Assembly (NCBI GenBank): GCA_031769625.1
Contig: JAUIMM010000888.1
Span: forward strand, 744,001-808,000
From: Taudactylus pleione
Taxonomy: Eukaryota; Chordata; Amphibia; Anura; Myobatrachidae
DNA length: 64,000 nucleotides
Direction of reading: 5' to 3'
A program made the position numbers and the translations under genes. The notes under the pieces are model-generated. The model did not search any database and had not been told where the DNA came from. It worked only from the letters and a program-made list of their open reading frames with translations. Positions 21,539 through 34,591 of the stretch are shown here, piece by piece. Within the stretch, counting starts at the first letter, position 1. Every line of letters begins with the position of its first letter.

Positions 21539-22135
21539 GGGCCTGATTCAGAGCTGCTCGTAAGCGGCCGCTCATTCGCTCCGAGCGATGTTTGCCCAAC
21601 TGCGCCTGCGTACGCATCATAACATGCATGCGCGAACCAGTCAGTGCGGCCGAAATTCGTTTGTTCGCTAAATAGCGAATGCCTGCTATTTTGAGTGACA
21701 GGAGGAGGCGTATGTGGGTGGTAACAGGGGAAGGTGCTTGAAAATGGGGAGTGGAGATCCGAACGCAGGCGTGCCAAAAGGTCAAAACGGGCGTTTTATT
21801 GGTGTGCATAATTAATACAGCAGCGTCATTGACCACGTCACTGGGTTATTTTATAGCCAGAACTGCTCGCAAGATTGCGGTAGCAAAAACCAACAACAAG
21901 AATAGCGAGCAGTTCATACGCTGATTGATGTACTCGATTAATCTAATAAATAGCGGACATGACGTAGGATGCGAGCGGCCAGGGGGCGTATTTTTTCAAA
22001 AAACGACCACAAGTTTTGTTCGCTCGTTCAGACATAGAGGCGTGAACAGACCGCAAAGAGCGAACGGTTCATTTGAATAGCCACCCCTATTTTCTGGACG
22101 AACGACCGCAAATAGCGTCCGGCTCTGAATCAGGC
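21539..22135. mobile_element. 597 bp MITE, family 1 (reverse orientation)
   Basis: Starts GGGCCTGATTCAGAGCTGCT and ends GTCCGGCTCTGAATCAGGC; its outermost right bases are lost. The interior is the reverse complement of 2665-3224 and 55596-56190, including TACTCGATTAATCTAATAAA. The frame at 21459-21836 (minus) mirrors the frame in 2665-3224 but is not conserved in full. Confidence 0.85.
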
Positions 22136-22674
22136 AATGTGATCTGCAGCTGAAATTAGCACTTTGATGGAGATTTCTGTACAATACATAAAATGATGTA
22201 GACACTGCAGTTTCTACATAATTTTTTGTAAGCAAAATGTTGGTTATTGAGAAATTCAGGAAAAAATGTAGTGAAGTACAGATATGTCCTCACATCCTTG
22301 GTGATCGCTCTACAAACGTGCGCACGCATCGCATCGTGCGATTACCCGCAGTAAGCGTACGCTACGGCGTGCACTGCGATCGCACCATGCAATCCGCTCG
22401 TGCAGTGCATGAATCCGCTCGTGGGCACACGCCTTGTGCAATGCATGGCACAATTTTTTGCGTATGCAGCAAAGATGCTAGAGGTCATGCTTAGGGTCAG
22501 TTATGTGGCGGTGGACAGGTTTGTGCTTCTGTTTGTCTACATACTTACATTACATTGACCATAGATAACTTGATTGGGTGCTGGACCACAAACTTCAGGC
22601 ACCCCTGCAAGTGTCCCAAGGCCATGGCGCCCAGTTTGGGAACTATTGGAATTCTGTGGATTGGCAAAGTTGCA
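22136..22674. other. No gene; contains a CpG-rich stretch
   Basis: Around 22300-22440 the sequence is rich in CpG and GATC/TGCA palindromes (GCGATCGCACC, GTGCACTGCGATCG), probably a fragment of another hairpin-rich repeat. No terminal pair was found. No gene is supported. Confidence 0.4.
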
Positions 22675-22849
22675 GGTTTTAGCAGGGGCGGATTGGGATG
22701 GAAAACCAGCCCGGGAAATGTATGGAAGCAGCCCTAATGAGGATGGGGTCTGGCGATGGGGGAAGGATTCCTCCTCATATGGCCTGATTCTGAGTCAGCC
22801 ACAAAAATATCTGTAAAAGCATCAATGTTTTTATGTGAGCGCCGGCTCA

Positions 22850-25800
22850 CTGAGGGGAAGTTACAGGGAGGGTGAGGGCTGGGACACTGGGGTGAAGTTA
22901 CAGGGAGGGTGAGGGCTGGGACACTGAGGGGCAGTTACAGGGAGGGTGAGGGCTGGGACACTGAGGGGCAGTTACAGGGAGGGTGAGGGCTGGGACACCG
23001 AGGGGGAGTTAAAGGGAGGGTGAGGGCTGGGACACAGAGGGGGGTTACAGTGAGGGTGAGGGCAGGGACACTGAGGGGCAGTTACAGGGAGGGTGAGGGC
23101 TGTGACACTGAGGGGGGTTGCAGGGAGGGTGAGGGTTGGGACACTGAGGGGAAGTTACAGGGAGGGTGAGGGCTGGGACACTGAGGGGAAGTTACAGGGA
23201 GGGTGAGGGGTGGGACACTGAGGGGGAGTTACAGGGAGGGTGAGGGCAGGGACACTGAGGGGAAGTTACATGGAGGGTGAGGGCTGGGACACGGGGGAGT
23301 TACAGGGTGGGTGAGGGCTGGGACACTGAGGGGAAGTTACAGGGAGGGTGAGGGCTGGGTCACTAAGGGGGAGTTACAGGGAGGGTGAGGGCTGGGACAC
23401 TGAGGGGGGTTACAGGGAGGGTGAGGGCTGGGACACTGAGGGGGGTTACAGGGAGGGTGAGGGCTGGGACACTGAGGGGGGTTACAGGGAGGGAGAGGGC
23501 TGGGACACTGTGGGGAAGTTACAGGGAGGGTGAGGGCTGGGACACAGGGGGAGTTAAAGGGAGGGTGAGGGCTGGGACACTGAGGGGAAGTTACAGGGAG
23601 GGTGAGGGCTGGGACACTGAGGGGAATTACAGGGAGGGTGAGGGCTGGGACACTGAGGTGGGTTACAGGGAGGGTGAGGGCAGGGACACTGAGGGGGTTA
23701 CAGGGAGGATGAGGGCTGGGACACTGACGTGGGTTACAGGGAGGGTGAGGGCAGGAACACTGAGGGGGGTTACAGGGGGGGTGAGGGCTGGGACACTGAG
23801 GTGGGTTACAAGGAGGGTGAGGGTTGGGAAACTGAGGGGGGTTACAGGGAGGGTGAGGGCTGGGACACTGAGGTGTGTTACAGTGAGGGTGAGGGCAGGG
23901 ACACTGAGGGGGTTACAGGGAGGATGAGGGCTGGGACACTGAGGGGAGTTACATGGAGGGTGAGGGATGGGACACTGAGGGGAGTTACAGGGAGGGTGAG
24001 GGCTGGGACACTGAGGGGGGTTACAGGGAGGGTGAGGGCTGGGACACTGAGGGGAAGTTACAGGGAGGGTGAGGGCTGGGACACTGAGGGGAAGTTACAG
24101 GCAGGGTGAGGGCTGGGACACTGAGGAGGGTTACAGGGAGGGTGAGGGCTGGGACACTGCGGGGAAGTTACAGGGAGGGTGAGGGCTGGGACACTGAGGG
24201 GAAGTTACAGGCAGGGTGAGGGCAGGGACACTGAGGGGAAGTTACAGGGAAGGTGAGGGCTGGGACACTGAGGGGGAGTTACAGGGAGGGTGAGGGCTGG
24301 GACACTGAGGGGAGTTACAGGGAGGGTGAGGGCTGGGACACTGAGGGGAGTTACAGGGAGGGTGAGGGCTGGGACACTGAGGGGGGTTACATACTGAGGG
24401 TGAGGGCTGGGACACTGAGGTGGGTTACAGGGAGGGTGAGGGCAGGGACACTGAGGGGGGTTACAGGGAGGGTGAAGGCTGGGTCACTGAGAGGGGTTAC
24501 AGGGAGGGTGAGGGCAGGGACACTGAGGGGGTTACAGGGAGGGTGAGGGCTGTGACACTGAGGGGGTTACAGGGAGGGTGAGGGCTGGGACACTGAGGGG
24601 AAGTTACAGGGAGGGTGAGGGCAGGGACACTGAGGGGAAGTTACAGGGACGGTGCGGGCTGGGACACTGATTGGAGTTACAGGGAGGGTGAGGGCAGGGA
24701 CACTGAGGTGGGATACAGGGAGGGTGAGGGCAGGGACACTGAGGTGGGTTACAGGGAGGGTGAGGGCTGGGACACTGAGGGGAGTTACAGGGAGGGTGAG
24801 GATAGGGACACTGAGGGGACATTACAGGGAGGGTGAGGGCTGGGACACTGAGGGGAGTTACAGGGAGGGTGAGGGCTGGGACACTGAGGGGATTTACAGG
24901 GAGGGTGAGGGCTGGGACACTGAGGGGAAGTTACAGGGAGGGTGAGGGATGGGACACTGATTGGAGTTACAGGTAGGGTGAGGGCAGGGACACTGAGGTG
25001 GGTTACAGGGAGGGTGAGGGCTGGGATACTGAGGTGGGTTACAGGGAGGGTGAGGGCTGGGACACTGAGGGGAGTTACAGGGAGGGTGAGGATAGTTACA
25101 CTGAGGGGATGTTACAGGGAGGGTGAGGGCTGGGACACTGAGGGGAGTTACAGGGAGGGTGAGGGCTGGGACACCGAGGGGAGTTACAGGGAGGGTGAGG
25201 GCTGGGACACTGAGGGGAAGTTACAGGGAGGGTGAGGGCTGGGACACTGAGGGGAAGTTACAGGGAGGGTGAGGGCTGGGACACCGAGGGGAAGTTACAG
25301 GGAGGGTGAGGGCTGGGACACTGAGGGGAGTTACAGGGAGGGCGAGGGCTGGGACACTGAGGTGGGTTACAGGGAGGGTGATGGCTGGGACACTGAGGGG
25401 AAGTTACAGGGAGGGTGAGGGCTGGGACACTGAGGGGAAGATACAGGGAGGGTGAGGGCTGGGACACTGAGGGGGGTTACAGGGAGGGTGAGGGATGGGA
25501 CACTGAGGGGAGTTACAGGGAGGGTGAGGGATGGGACACTGAGGGGGGTTACAGTGAGGGTGAGGGCTGGGACACTGAGGGGAGTTGCAGGGAGGGTGAG
25601 GGCTCGGACACTGAGGGGAAGTTACAGGGAGGGTGAGGGCTGGGACACTGAGGGGGGATACAGGGAGGGTGAGGGCTAGGACACTGAGGGGAAGTTACAG
25701 GGAGGGTAAGGGCAGGGACACTGAGGGGGATTTTCAGGCAGGGTAAGGGCTGAGACACTGAGGGGGGTTACAGGGAGGGTGAGGGCAGGGACACTGAGGG

Positions 25801-28800
25801 GAGTTACAGGGAGGGCAAGGGCTGGGACACTGAGGGGGGTTACAGGGAGGGTGGGGGGTGGGACAATGAGGAGGGTTACAGGAAGGGTGAGGGCTGGAAC
25901 ACTGAGGGAGGTTACAGGCAGGGTGAGGGCTGGGACACTGAGGGGGGTTACAGGGAGGGTGAGGGCAGGGACACTGAGGGGAAGTTACAGGGAAGGTGAG
26001 GGCTGGGACACTGAGGGGAAGTTACTGGGAGGGTGAGGGCTGGGACACTGAGGGGAAGTTACAGGGAGGGTGAGGGCTGGGACACTGAGGGGAGTTACAG
26101 GGAGGGTGAGGGCTGGGACACTGAGGGGGGTTACAGGGAGGGTGAGGGCTGGGACACTGAGGTGGGTTACAGGGAGGGTGAGGGCAGGGACACTGAGGGG
26201 GGTTACAGGGAGGGTGAGGGCTGGGACACTGAGAGGGGTTACAGGGAGGGTGAGGGCAGGGACACTGAGGGGGTTACAGGGAGGGTGAGGGCTGGGACAC
26301 TGAGGGGAAGTTACTGGGAGGGTGAGGGCTGGGACACTGAGGGGAAGTTACAGGGAGGGTGAGGGCTGGGACACTGATTGGAGTTACAGGTAGGGTGAGG
26401 GCAGGGACACTGAGGTGGGCTACAGGGAGGGTGAGGGCTGGGATACTGAGGTGGGTTACAGGGAGGGTGAGGGCTGGGACACTGAGGGGAGTTACAGGGA
26501 GGGTGAGGATAGTTACACTGAGGGGACGTTACAGGGAGGGTCAGGGCTGGGACACCGAGGGGAGTTACAGGGAGGGTGAGGGCTGGGACACCGAGGGGAG
26601 TTACAGGGAGGGTGAGGGCTGGGACACTGAGGGGTAGTTACAGGGAGGGTGAGAGCTTGGACACTGAGGGGAAGTTACAGGGAGGGTGAGGGCTGGGATA
26701 CCGAGGGGAAGTTACAGGGAGGGCGAGGGCTGGGACACTGAGGGGGGTTACATGGAGGGTGAGGGCTGGGACACTGAGGTGAAGTTACAGGGAGGGTGAG
26801 GGCTGGGACACTGAGGGGAAGATACAGGGAGGGTGAGGGCTGGGATACTGAGGGAGGTTACAGGGAGGGTGAGGGATGGGACACTGAGGGGAGTTACAGG
26901 GAGGGTGAGGGATGGGACACTGAGGGGGGTTACAGTGAGGGTGAGGGCTGGGACACTGAGGGGAAGTTACAGGGAGGGTGAGGGCTGGGACACTGAGGGG
27001 AGTTACAGGGAGGGTGAGGGATGGGACACTGAGGGGGGTTACAGTGAGGGTGAGGGCTGGGACACTAAGGGGAGTTACAGGGAGGGTGAGGGCTGGGACA
27101 CTGAGGGGAAGGTACAGGGAGGGTGAGGGCTGGGACACTGAGGGGAAGATACAGGGAGGGTGAGGGCTGGGACACTGAGGGGGGTTACAGGGAGGGTGAG
27201 GGATGGGACACTGAGGGGAGTTACAGGGAGGGTGAGGGATGGGACACTGAGGGGGGTTACAGTGAGGGTGAGGGCTGGGACACTGAGGGGAAGTTACAGG
27301 GAGGGTGAGGGCTGGGACACTGAGGGGAGTTACAGGGAGGGTGAGGGATGGGACACTGAGGGGGGTTACAGTGAGGGTGAGGGCTGGGACACTGAGGGGA
27401 GTTACAGGGAGGGTGAGGGCTGGGACACTGAGGGGAAGTTACAGGGAGGGTGAGGGCTTGGACACTGAGGGGGGATACAGGGAGGGTGAGGGCTAGGACC
27501 CTGAGGGGAAGTTACAGGGAGGGTAATGGCAGGGACACTGAGGGGGATTTTCAGGCAGGGTAAGGGCTGAGACACTGAGGGGGGTTACAGGGAGGGTGAG
27601 GGCAGGGACACTGAGGGGAGTTACAGGGAGGGCGAGGGCTGGGACACTGAGGGGGGTTACAGGGAGGGTGGGGGGTGGGACAATGAGGAGGGTTACAGGG
27701 AGGGTGAGGGCTGGAACACTGAGGGAGGTTACAGGCAGGGTGGGGGCTGGGACACTGAGGGGGGTTACAGGGAGGGTGAGGGCAGGGACACTGAGGGGAA
27801 GTTACAGGGAAGGTGAGGGCTGGGACACTGAGGGGAAGTTACAGGGAGGGTAAGGGCTGGGACACTGAGGGGAAGTTACAGGGAGGGTGAGGGCTGGGAC
27901 ACTGAGGTGAAGTTACAGGGAGGGTGAGGGCTGGGACACTGAGGGGAAGATACAGGGAGGGTGAGGGCTGGGACACTGAGGGAGGTTACAGGGAGGGTGA
28001 GGGATGGGACACTGAGGGGAGTTACAGGGAGGGTGAGGGATGGGACACTGAGGGGGGTTACAGTGAGGGTGAGGGCTGGGACACTGAGGGGAAGTTACAG
28101 GGAGGGTGAGGGCTGGGACACTGAGGGGAGTTACAGGGAGGGTGAGGGATGGGACACTGAGGGGGGTTACAGTGAGGGTGAGGGCTGGGACACTAAGGGG
28201 AGTTACAGGGAGGGTGAGGGCTGGGACACTGAGGGGAAGTTACAGGGAGGGTGAGGGCTGGGACACTGAGGGGAAGATACAGGGAGGGTGAGGGCTGGGA
28301 CACTGAGGGGGGTTACAGGGAGGGTGAGGGATGGGACACTGAGGGGAGTTACAGGGAGGGTGAGGGATGGGACACTGAGGGGGGTTACAGTGAGGTTGAG
28401 GGCTGGGACACTGAGGGGAAGTTACAGGGAGGGTGAGGGCTGGGACACTGAGGGGAGTTACAGGGAGGGTGAGGGATGGGACACTGAGGGGGGTTACAGT
28501 GAGGGTGAGGGCTGGGACACTGAGGGGAGTTACAGGGAGGGTGAGGGCTGGGACACTGAGGGGAAGTTACAGGGAGGGTGAGGGCTTGGACACTGAGGGG
28601 GGATACAGGGAGGGTGAGGGCTAGGACCCTGAGGGGAAGTTACAGGGAGGGTAAGGGCAGGGACCCTGAGGGGGATTTTCAGGCAGGGTAAGGGCTGAGA
28701 CACTGAAGGGGGTTACAGGGAGGGTGAGGGCAGGGACACTGAGGGGAGTTACAGGGAGGGCGAGGGCTGGGACACTGAGGGGGGTTACAGGGAGGGTGGG

Positions 28801-31800
28801 GGGTGGGACAATGAGGAGGGTTACAGGGAGGGTGAGGGCTGGAACACTGAGGGAGGTTACAGGCAGGGTGGGGGCTGGGACACTGAGGGGGGTTACAGGG
28901 AGGGTGAGGGCAGGGACACTGAGGGGAAGTTACAGGGAAGGTGAGGGCTGGGACACTGAGGGGAAGTTACAGGGAGGGTAAGGGCTGGGACACTGAGGGG
29001 AAGTTACAGGGAGGGTGAGGGCTGGGACACTGAGCGGAGTTACAGGGAGGGTGAGGGCTGGGACACTGAGGGGGGTTACAGGGAGGGTGAGGGCAGGGAC
29101 ACTAAGGGGAAGTTACAGGGAAGGTGAGGGCTGGGACACTGAGGGGAAGTTACAGGGAGGGTAAGGGCTGGGACACTGAGGGGAAGTTACAGGGAGGGTG
29201 AGGGCTGGGACACTGAGGTGAAGTTACAGGGAGGGTGAGGGCTGGGACACTGAGGGGAAGATACAGGGAGGGTGAGGGCTGGGACACTGAGGGAGGTTAC
29301 AGGGAGGGTGAGGGATGGGACACTGAGGGGAGTTACAGGGAGGGTGAGGGATGGGACACTGAGGGGGGTTACAGTGAGGGTGAGGGCTGGGACACTGAGG
29401 GGAAGTTACAGGGAGGGTGAGGGCTGGGACACTGAGGGGAGTTACAGGGAGGGTGAGGGATGGGACACTGAGGGGGGTTACAGTGAGGGTGAGGGCTGGG
29501 ACACTAAGGGGAGTTACAGGGAGGGTGAGGGCTGGGACACTGAGGGGAAGTTACAGGGAGGGTGAGGGCTGGGACACTGAGGGGAAGATACAGGGAGGGT
29601 GAGGGCTGGGACACTGAGGGGGGTTACAGGGAGGGTGAGGGATGGGACACTGAGGGGAGTTACAGGGAGGGTGAGGGATGGGACACTGAGGGGGTTTACA
29701 GTGAGGGTGAGGGCTGGGACACTGAGGGGAAGTTACAGGGAGGGTGAGGGCTGGGACACTGAGGGGAGTTACAGGGAGGGTGAGGGATGGGACACTGAGG
29801 GGGGTTACAGTGAGGGTGAGGGCTGGGACACTGAGGGGAGTTACAGGGAGGGTGAGGGCTGGGACACTGAGGGGAAGTTACAGGGAGGGTGAGGGCTTGG
29901 ACACTGAGGGGGGATACAGGGAGGGTGAGGGCTAGGACCCTGAGGGGAAGTTACAGGGAGGGTAAGGGCAGGGACACTGAGGGGGATTTTCAGGCAGGGT
30001 AAGGGCTGAGACACTGAGGGGGGTTACAGGGAGGGTGAGGGCAGGGACACTGAGGGGAGTTACAGGGAGGGCGAGAGCTGGGACACTGAGGGGGGTTACA
30101 GGGAGGGTGGGGGGTGGGACAATGAGGAGGGTTACAGGGAGGGTGAGGGCTGGAACACTGAGGGAGGTTACAGGCAGGGTGGGGGCTGGGACACTGAGGG
30201 GGGTTACAGGGAGGGTGAGGGCAGGGACACTGAGGGGAAGTTACATGGAAGGTGAGGGCTGGGACACTGAGGGGAAGTTACAGGGAGGGTAAGGGCTGGG
30301 ACACTGAGGGGAAGTTACAGGGAGGGTGAGGGCTGGGACACTGAGCGGAGTTACAGGGAGGGTGAGGGCTGGGACACTGAGGGGGTTTACAGGGAGGGTG
30401 AGGGCTGGGACACTGAGGTGGGTTACAGGGAGGGTGAGGGCAGGGACACTGAGGGGGGTTACAGGGAGGGTGAGGGCTGGGACACTGAGAGGGGTTACAG
30501 GGTGGGTGAGGGCAGGGACATTGAGGGGGTTACAGGGAGGGTGAGGGCTTGGACACTGAGTGGAAGTTACTGGGAGGGTGAGGGCTGGGACACTGAGGGG
30601 AAGTTACAGGGAGGGTGAGGGCTGGGACACTGATTGGAGTTACAGGTAGGGTGAGGGCATGGACACTGAGGTGGGCTACAGTGAGGGTGAGGGCTGGGAT
30701 ACTGAGGTGGGTTACAGGGAGGGTGAGGGCTGGGACACTGAGGGGAGTTACAGGGAGGGTGAGGATAGTTACACTGAGGGGACGTTACAGGGAGGGTGAG
30801 GGCTGGGACACGAGGGGAGTTACAGGGAGGGTGAGGGCTGGGACACCGAGGGGAGTTACAGGGAGGGTGAGGGCTGGGACACTGAGGGGAAGTTACAGGG
30901 AGGGTGAGGGCTGGGACACTGAGGGGAAGTTACAGGGAGGGTGAGGGCTGGGACACCGAGGGGAAGTTACAGGGAGGGAGAGGGCTGGGACACTGAGGGG
31001 AGTTACAGGGAGGGCAAGGGCTGGGACACTGAGGGGGGTTACAGGGAGGGTGAGGGCTGGGACACTGAGGGGAAGTTACAGGGAGGGTGAGGGCTGGGAC
31101 ACTGAGGGGAAGATACAGGGAGGGTGAGGGCTGGGACACTGAGGGGGGTTACAGGGAGGGTGAGGGATGGGACACTGAGGGGAGTTACAGGGAGGGTGAG
31201 GGATGGGACACTGAGGGGGGTTACAGTGAGGGTGAGGGCTGGGACACTGAGGGGAAGTTACAGGGAGGGTGAGGGCTGGGACACTGAGGGGAAGATACAG
31301 GGAGGGTGAGGGCTGGGACAATGAGGGGGGTTACAGGGAAGGTGAGGGGTGGGACACTGAGGATGGTTACAGGGAGGGTGAGGGCTGGGACACTGAGGGA
31401 GGTTACAGGGAGGGTGAGGGATGGGACAATGAGGGGGAGTTACAGGGAGGGTGAGGGTTGGGACACTGAGGGGAAGTTACAGGGAGGGTGAGGGGTGGTA
31501 CACTGAGGAGGGGCTTACAGGGAGGGTGAGGGCTGGGACACTGAGGGGGGTTACATGGAGGGTGAGGGCTGGGACACTGAGGAGGAGTTACAGGGAGGGT
31601 GAGGGGTGGGACACTGAGGAGGGTTACAGGGAGGGTGAGGGCTGGGACACTGAGGGGGAGTTACAGGGAGGGTGAGGGATGGGACACTGAGGGGAAGTTA
31701 CAGGGAGGGTGAGGGCTGGGACAATGAGGGGAAGTTACTGGGAGGGTGAGGGCTGGGACACTGAAGGGGGTTACAGGGAGGGCGAGGGCTGGGACACTGA

Positions 31801-33050
31801 GGGGGTTACAGGGAGGGTGAGGGCTGGGACACTGAGGGGGGTTACAGGGAGGGTGAGGGCTGGGACACTGAGGGGAGTTACAGAGAGGGTGAGATCAGGG
31901 ACTCTGAGGGGAGATACAGGGAGGGTGAGATCAGGGACACTGAGGGGAGTTACTGGGAGTGTGAGGGCTGGGACACTGAGGGGGGTTACAGGGAGGGTGA
32001 GGGCTGGGACACTGAGGGGGGTTACAGGGAGGGTGAGGGCTGGGACACTGAGGGGGGTTACAGGGAGGGTGAGGGCTGGGACACTGAGGTGGGTTACAGG
32101 GAGGGTGAGGGCTGGGACACTGAGGTGGGTTACAGGGAGGGTGAGGGCTGGGACACTGAGGGGAAGTTACAGGGAGGGTGATGGCTGGGACACTGAGGGG
32201 CAGTTACAGGGAGGTGAGGGCAGGGACACTGAGGGGGGTTAAAGGGAGGGTGAGGGCTGGGACACTGAGGGGGGTTACAGGGAGTGTGAGGGCAGGGACA
32301 CTGAGGGGAAGTTACAGGGAGGGTGAGGGCTGGGACACTGAGGGGGGTTACAGGGTGGGTGAGGGCTGGGACACTGAGGGGGTTACAGGGAGGGTGAGGG
32401 CTGGGACACTGAGGGGGGTTACAGGGAGGGTGACGGCTGGGACACTGAGGGGGGTTACAGGGAGGGTGAGGGCTGGGACAGTGAGGGGGGTTACAGGGAG
32501 GGTTAGGGATGGGACACTGAGGGGGAGTTACAGGAGGGTGAGGGATGGGACACTGAGGGGGGTTACAGGGAGGGTGAGGGCTGGGACACTGAGAGGAGTT
32601 ACATGGAGGGTGAGGGATGGGACACTGAGGGGGGTTACAGGGAGGGTGAGGGCTGGGACACTGGGGAGTTACAGGGAGGGTGAGGGCTGGGACACTGAGG
32701 GGAGTTACATGGAGGGTGAGGGCTGGGACACTGAGGGGATTTACAGGGATAGTGATGGAAGGGTGGGTTAAGGCAGGGACACTGAGGGGATGTTACAGAA
32801 AGGGTGAGGGCTGGGACACCGAGGGGATGTTACAGAAAGAGTGAGGGCTGGGACACCGAGGGGATGTTACAGGGAGGGTGAGGGCTGGGATATTGAGAGG
32901 AGTTACAGGGACACTGAGGGGATTTACAGGTATACTGAGGGCAGGGACACTGAGGGGACGTTACAGCAAGGACACTAAGGGGAATTTACAGATATACTTA
33001 GGGCAGGGACACTGAGGGGATGTTACAGGGAGAATAAGGGCTGGGACACT
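22850..33050. repeat. ~36-37 bp G-rich minisatellite, ~10.2 kb, with higher-order repeats
   Basis: Roughly 280 units (by length) of GTTACAGGGAGGGTGAGGGC followed by TGGGACACTGAGGGGA/G. Most units contain GGGAGGGTGAGGGCTGGG, a canonical four-tract G-quadruplex motif on the plus strand. Unit length alternates between 36 and 37 bp by variation in the G-run and the AAG/GG junction. A multi-unit block repeats with period 1128 bp (segments starting 26796, 27924) and then 1311 bp (29235), the longer period containing ~183 bp (five units) extra. All open frames here (GEGWDTEG-type) are artefacts of 36 bp periodicity. Confidence 0.96.
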
Positions 33051-33059
33051 GAGATTATA

Positions 33060-33757
33060 TATAATCAGTTGTCTTTTCATGGCCTTTATAACAGCGATGG
33101 CACTATAAGTCTCAGCACATCCAGTTGACAAAGTGTGCTGGGGACTTGTAGTCACATCACAGCTGGACAGGCACTCAATGCTTTACTTGCGCATACAGTA
33201 GGACCCCCGGATGTCTTACTTTTAAGTAGAACTTCATGCAATGCTGTAACAGCCACAGGGTCTTCCAGGATCTCTGTATGTGTGTAGTGCTGGCCGCCGA
33301 GAAAGAAAGCTGAGAAGGCTCCCTGCCCCTGGCTAAATGTACTGTCTGTGTGACGAGTCGGACTTCTGACCGGCTCCGCATTACCTAGCCGCTGCTTGCA
33401 CTGCTAAGGGGTGGTCTGGTGCACAAACGGACCACCCCTTGGTTTCACAGGGCTCCTTTTAACACAGCCACTGCCCCGCAGAGGTTCATTCAGAGGTTCA
33501 TTCTGGCTGGAGCACATGCTCCAGAAACTCTGCAGCACCTCCTCCTGACTAACGGAGCCCCAAAGTGCCCGGCCTCTAGCTGGAGCAGCTGACAGCTTCC
33601 TGTTTGCATGGAACGCAAATACAGGAAGCGTGGTAGCTGGCACATAGTACTTGGCCTGGGCTGGCAGCCGGCCTGGCAGACTGTGTCAGCCGGCCCTGCA
33701 GAGGGGTGAATGGGACCGACCCAGCGGGAACTATCCCGGTGGCCCAATCCGCCCCTG
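33060..33757. other. Right arm of the 11 kb transposon, no gene
   Basis: Non-repetitive GC-rich sequence ending at the terminal inverted repeat. It contains GGGGACTTGTAGTCACATCAC, a phrase typical of vertebrate repeats, and an inner inverted pair GGGGTGGTC/GACCACCCC around 33408-33437. Overlapping minus-strand frames (33404-33747) have no recognisable domain. Confidence 0.55.
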
Positions 33758-33955
33758 GGTTTTAGTATGAATGGTAAATTTATTAGGGCATGCAGGGGTT
33801 AAAGATCTGGATACTTTTATATGGAAGATGTGAGAGCCAATGGGGATGAGGTGGGTGGTGATTTGAGAGGTGATATAATTGTATGGTGGCTTTACAAAAA
33901 TATTTTTGGATTCCGGTTAGCACTGTAGTTGTTTCCCTCTCACCCATAAGTTTAA

Positions 33956-34132
33956 GGGGTCAATTTACTAAGCAGTGTTAGGAGACAGAGTGAAAAGTGA
34001 TAAGGTACCAGCCAATCAGCTCCTAACTGTCATCTCACAGGCTGTGTTTGAAAAATGACAGTAGGTAGCTGATTGGCTGGCACCTTATCACTTTTCATTC
34101 TGTCTCCTAACACTGCTTAGTAAATAGACCTC
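33956..34132. mobile_element. 177 bp foldback MITE with TAA duplication
   Basis: The left end GGGGTCAATTTACTAAGC and the right end (reverse complement GAGGTCTATTTACTAAGC) start arms that pair for about 65 bp, through GTGTTAGGAGACAGA and CCAGCCAATCAGC. TAA flanks both sides (33953-33955, 34133-34135). No coding capacity. PIF/Harbinger-like by its 3 bp duplication. Confidence 0.88.
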
Positions 34133-34591
34133 TAAATGTTTTCTTTATGTTGAGTAATGGTGGCTCAGAGTGGAAAATCACCATCTTCATCGGGTAATGA
34201 GACACAGGTGATGTCTGCGGGATATTCGATAGAGGTGTTGTTAGGGTTACAACCCCAGTGGAAGGGGGCTAGCGAGTAGGATAAATAATTGCACAATTTG
34301 TGCTGTGCCATGTCTTGTAATCACTGGATACTGCAGCTGATGGCTGAATGTTGTTGCCACATTATTTGAGATCTAAAGCTGCAATTTAGTTTAAATAAAT
34401 TGTGATAAATGTATTCACAAAACACAAGTCTGTACCTGCCTTCCACTACATGTACTGTATACTCCACCTCCCTCGGGCATCTGATCTAGTTCATTAATGA
34501 TTTGCACAAACCTAGCTGCAATTTCACTCATCTGTACAGGTTAATCTATGATTAATTCATATAGCATGTGAGCAGGTTAATGTGTGGTTTG
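34133..34591. other. No gene seen
   Basis: AT-rich, non-repetitive DNA with no domain-bearing frame, tandem repeat or inverted-end element. Confidence 0.45.

Larger units (their letters stand above)
22683..33757. mobile_element. 11 kb non-autonomous hAT-type transposon filled by a G-rich minisatellite
   Basis: The left end CAGGGGCGGATTGGG and the right end (reverse complement) CAGGGGCGGATTGGG form a perfect 15 bp terminal inverted repeat. Outside them stands the same octamer, GGTTTTAG, at 22675-22682 and 33758-33765: a perfect 8 bp target duplication, as hAT transposases make. The left arm is only ~160 bp; the right arm (33060-33757) is ~700 bp of GC-rich non-repetitive DNA with no transposase. 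The 10 kb between is the minisatellite. The unit must have inserted as one piece, presumably with a shorter array that expanded afterwards. Confidence 0.92.

Noticed and set aside
22850..33050. Dozens of overlapping open frames with GEGWDTEGSYRE-type repeats
   Set aside because: They follow from a 36 bp unit without stops; adjoining 37 bp units shift the frame, and all forward frames are equally open. No start context, splice structure or sequence constraint.
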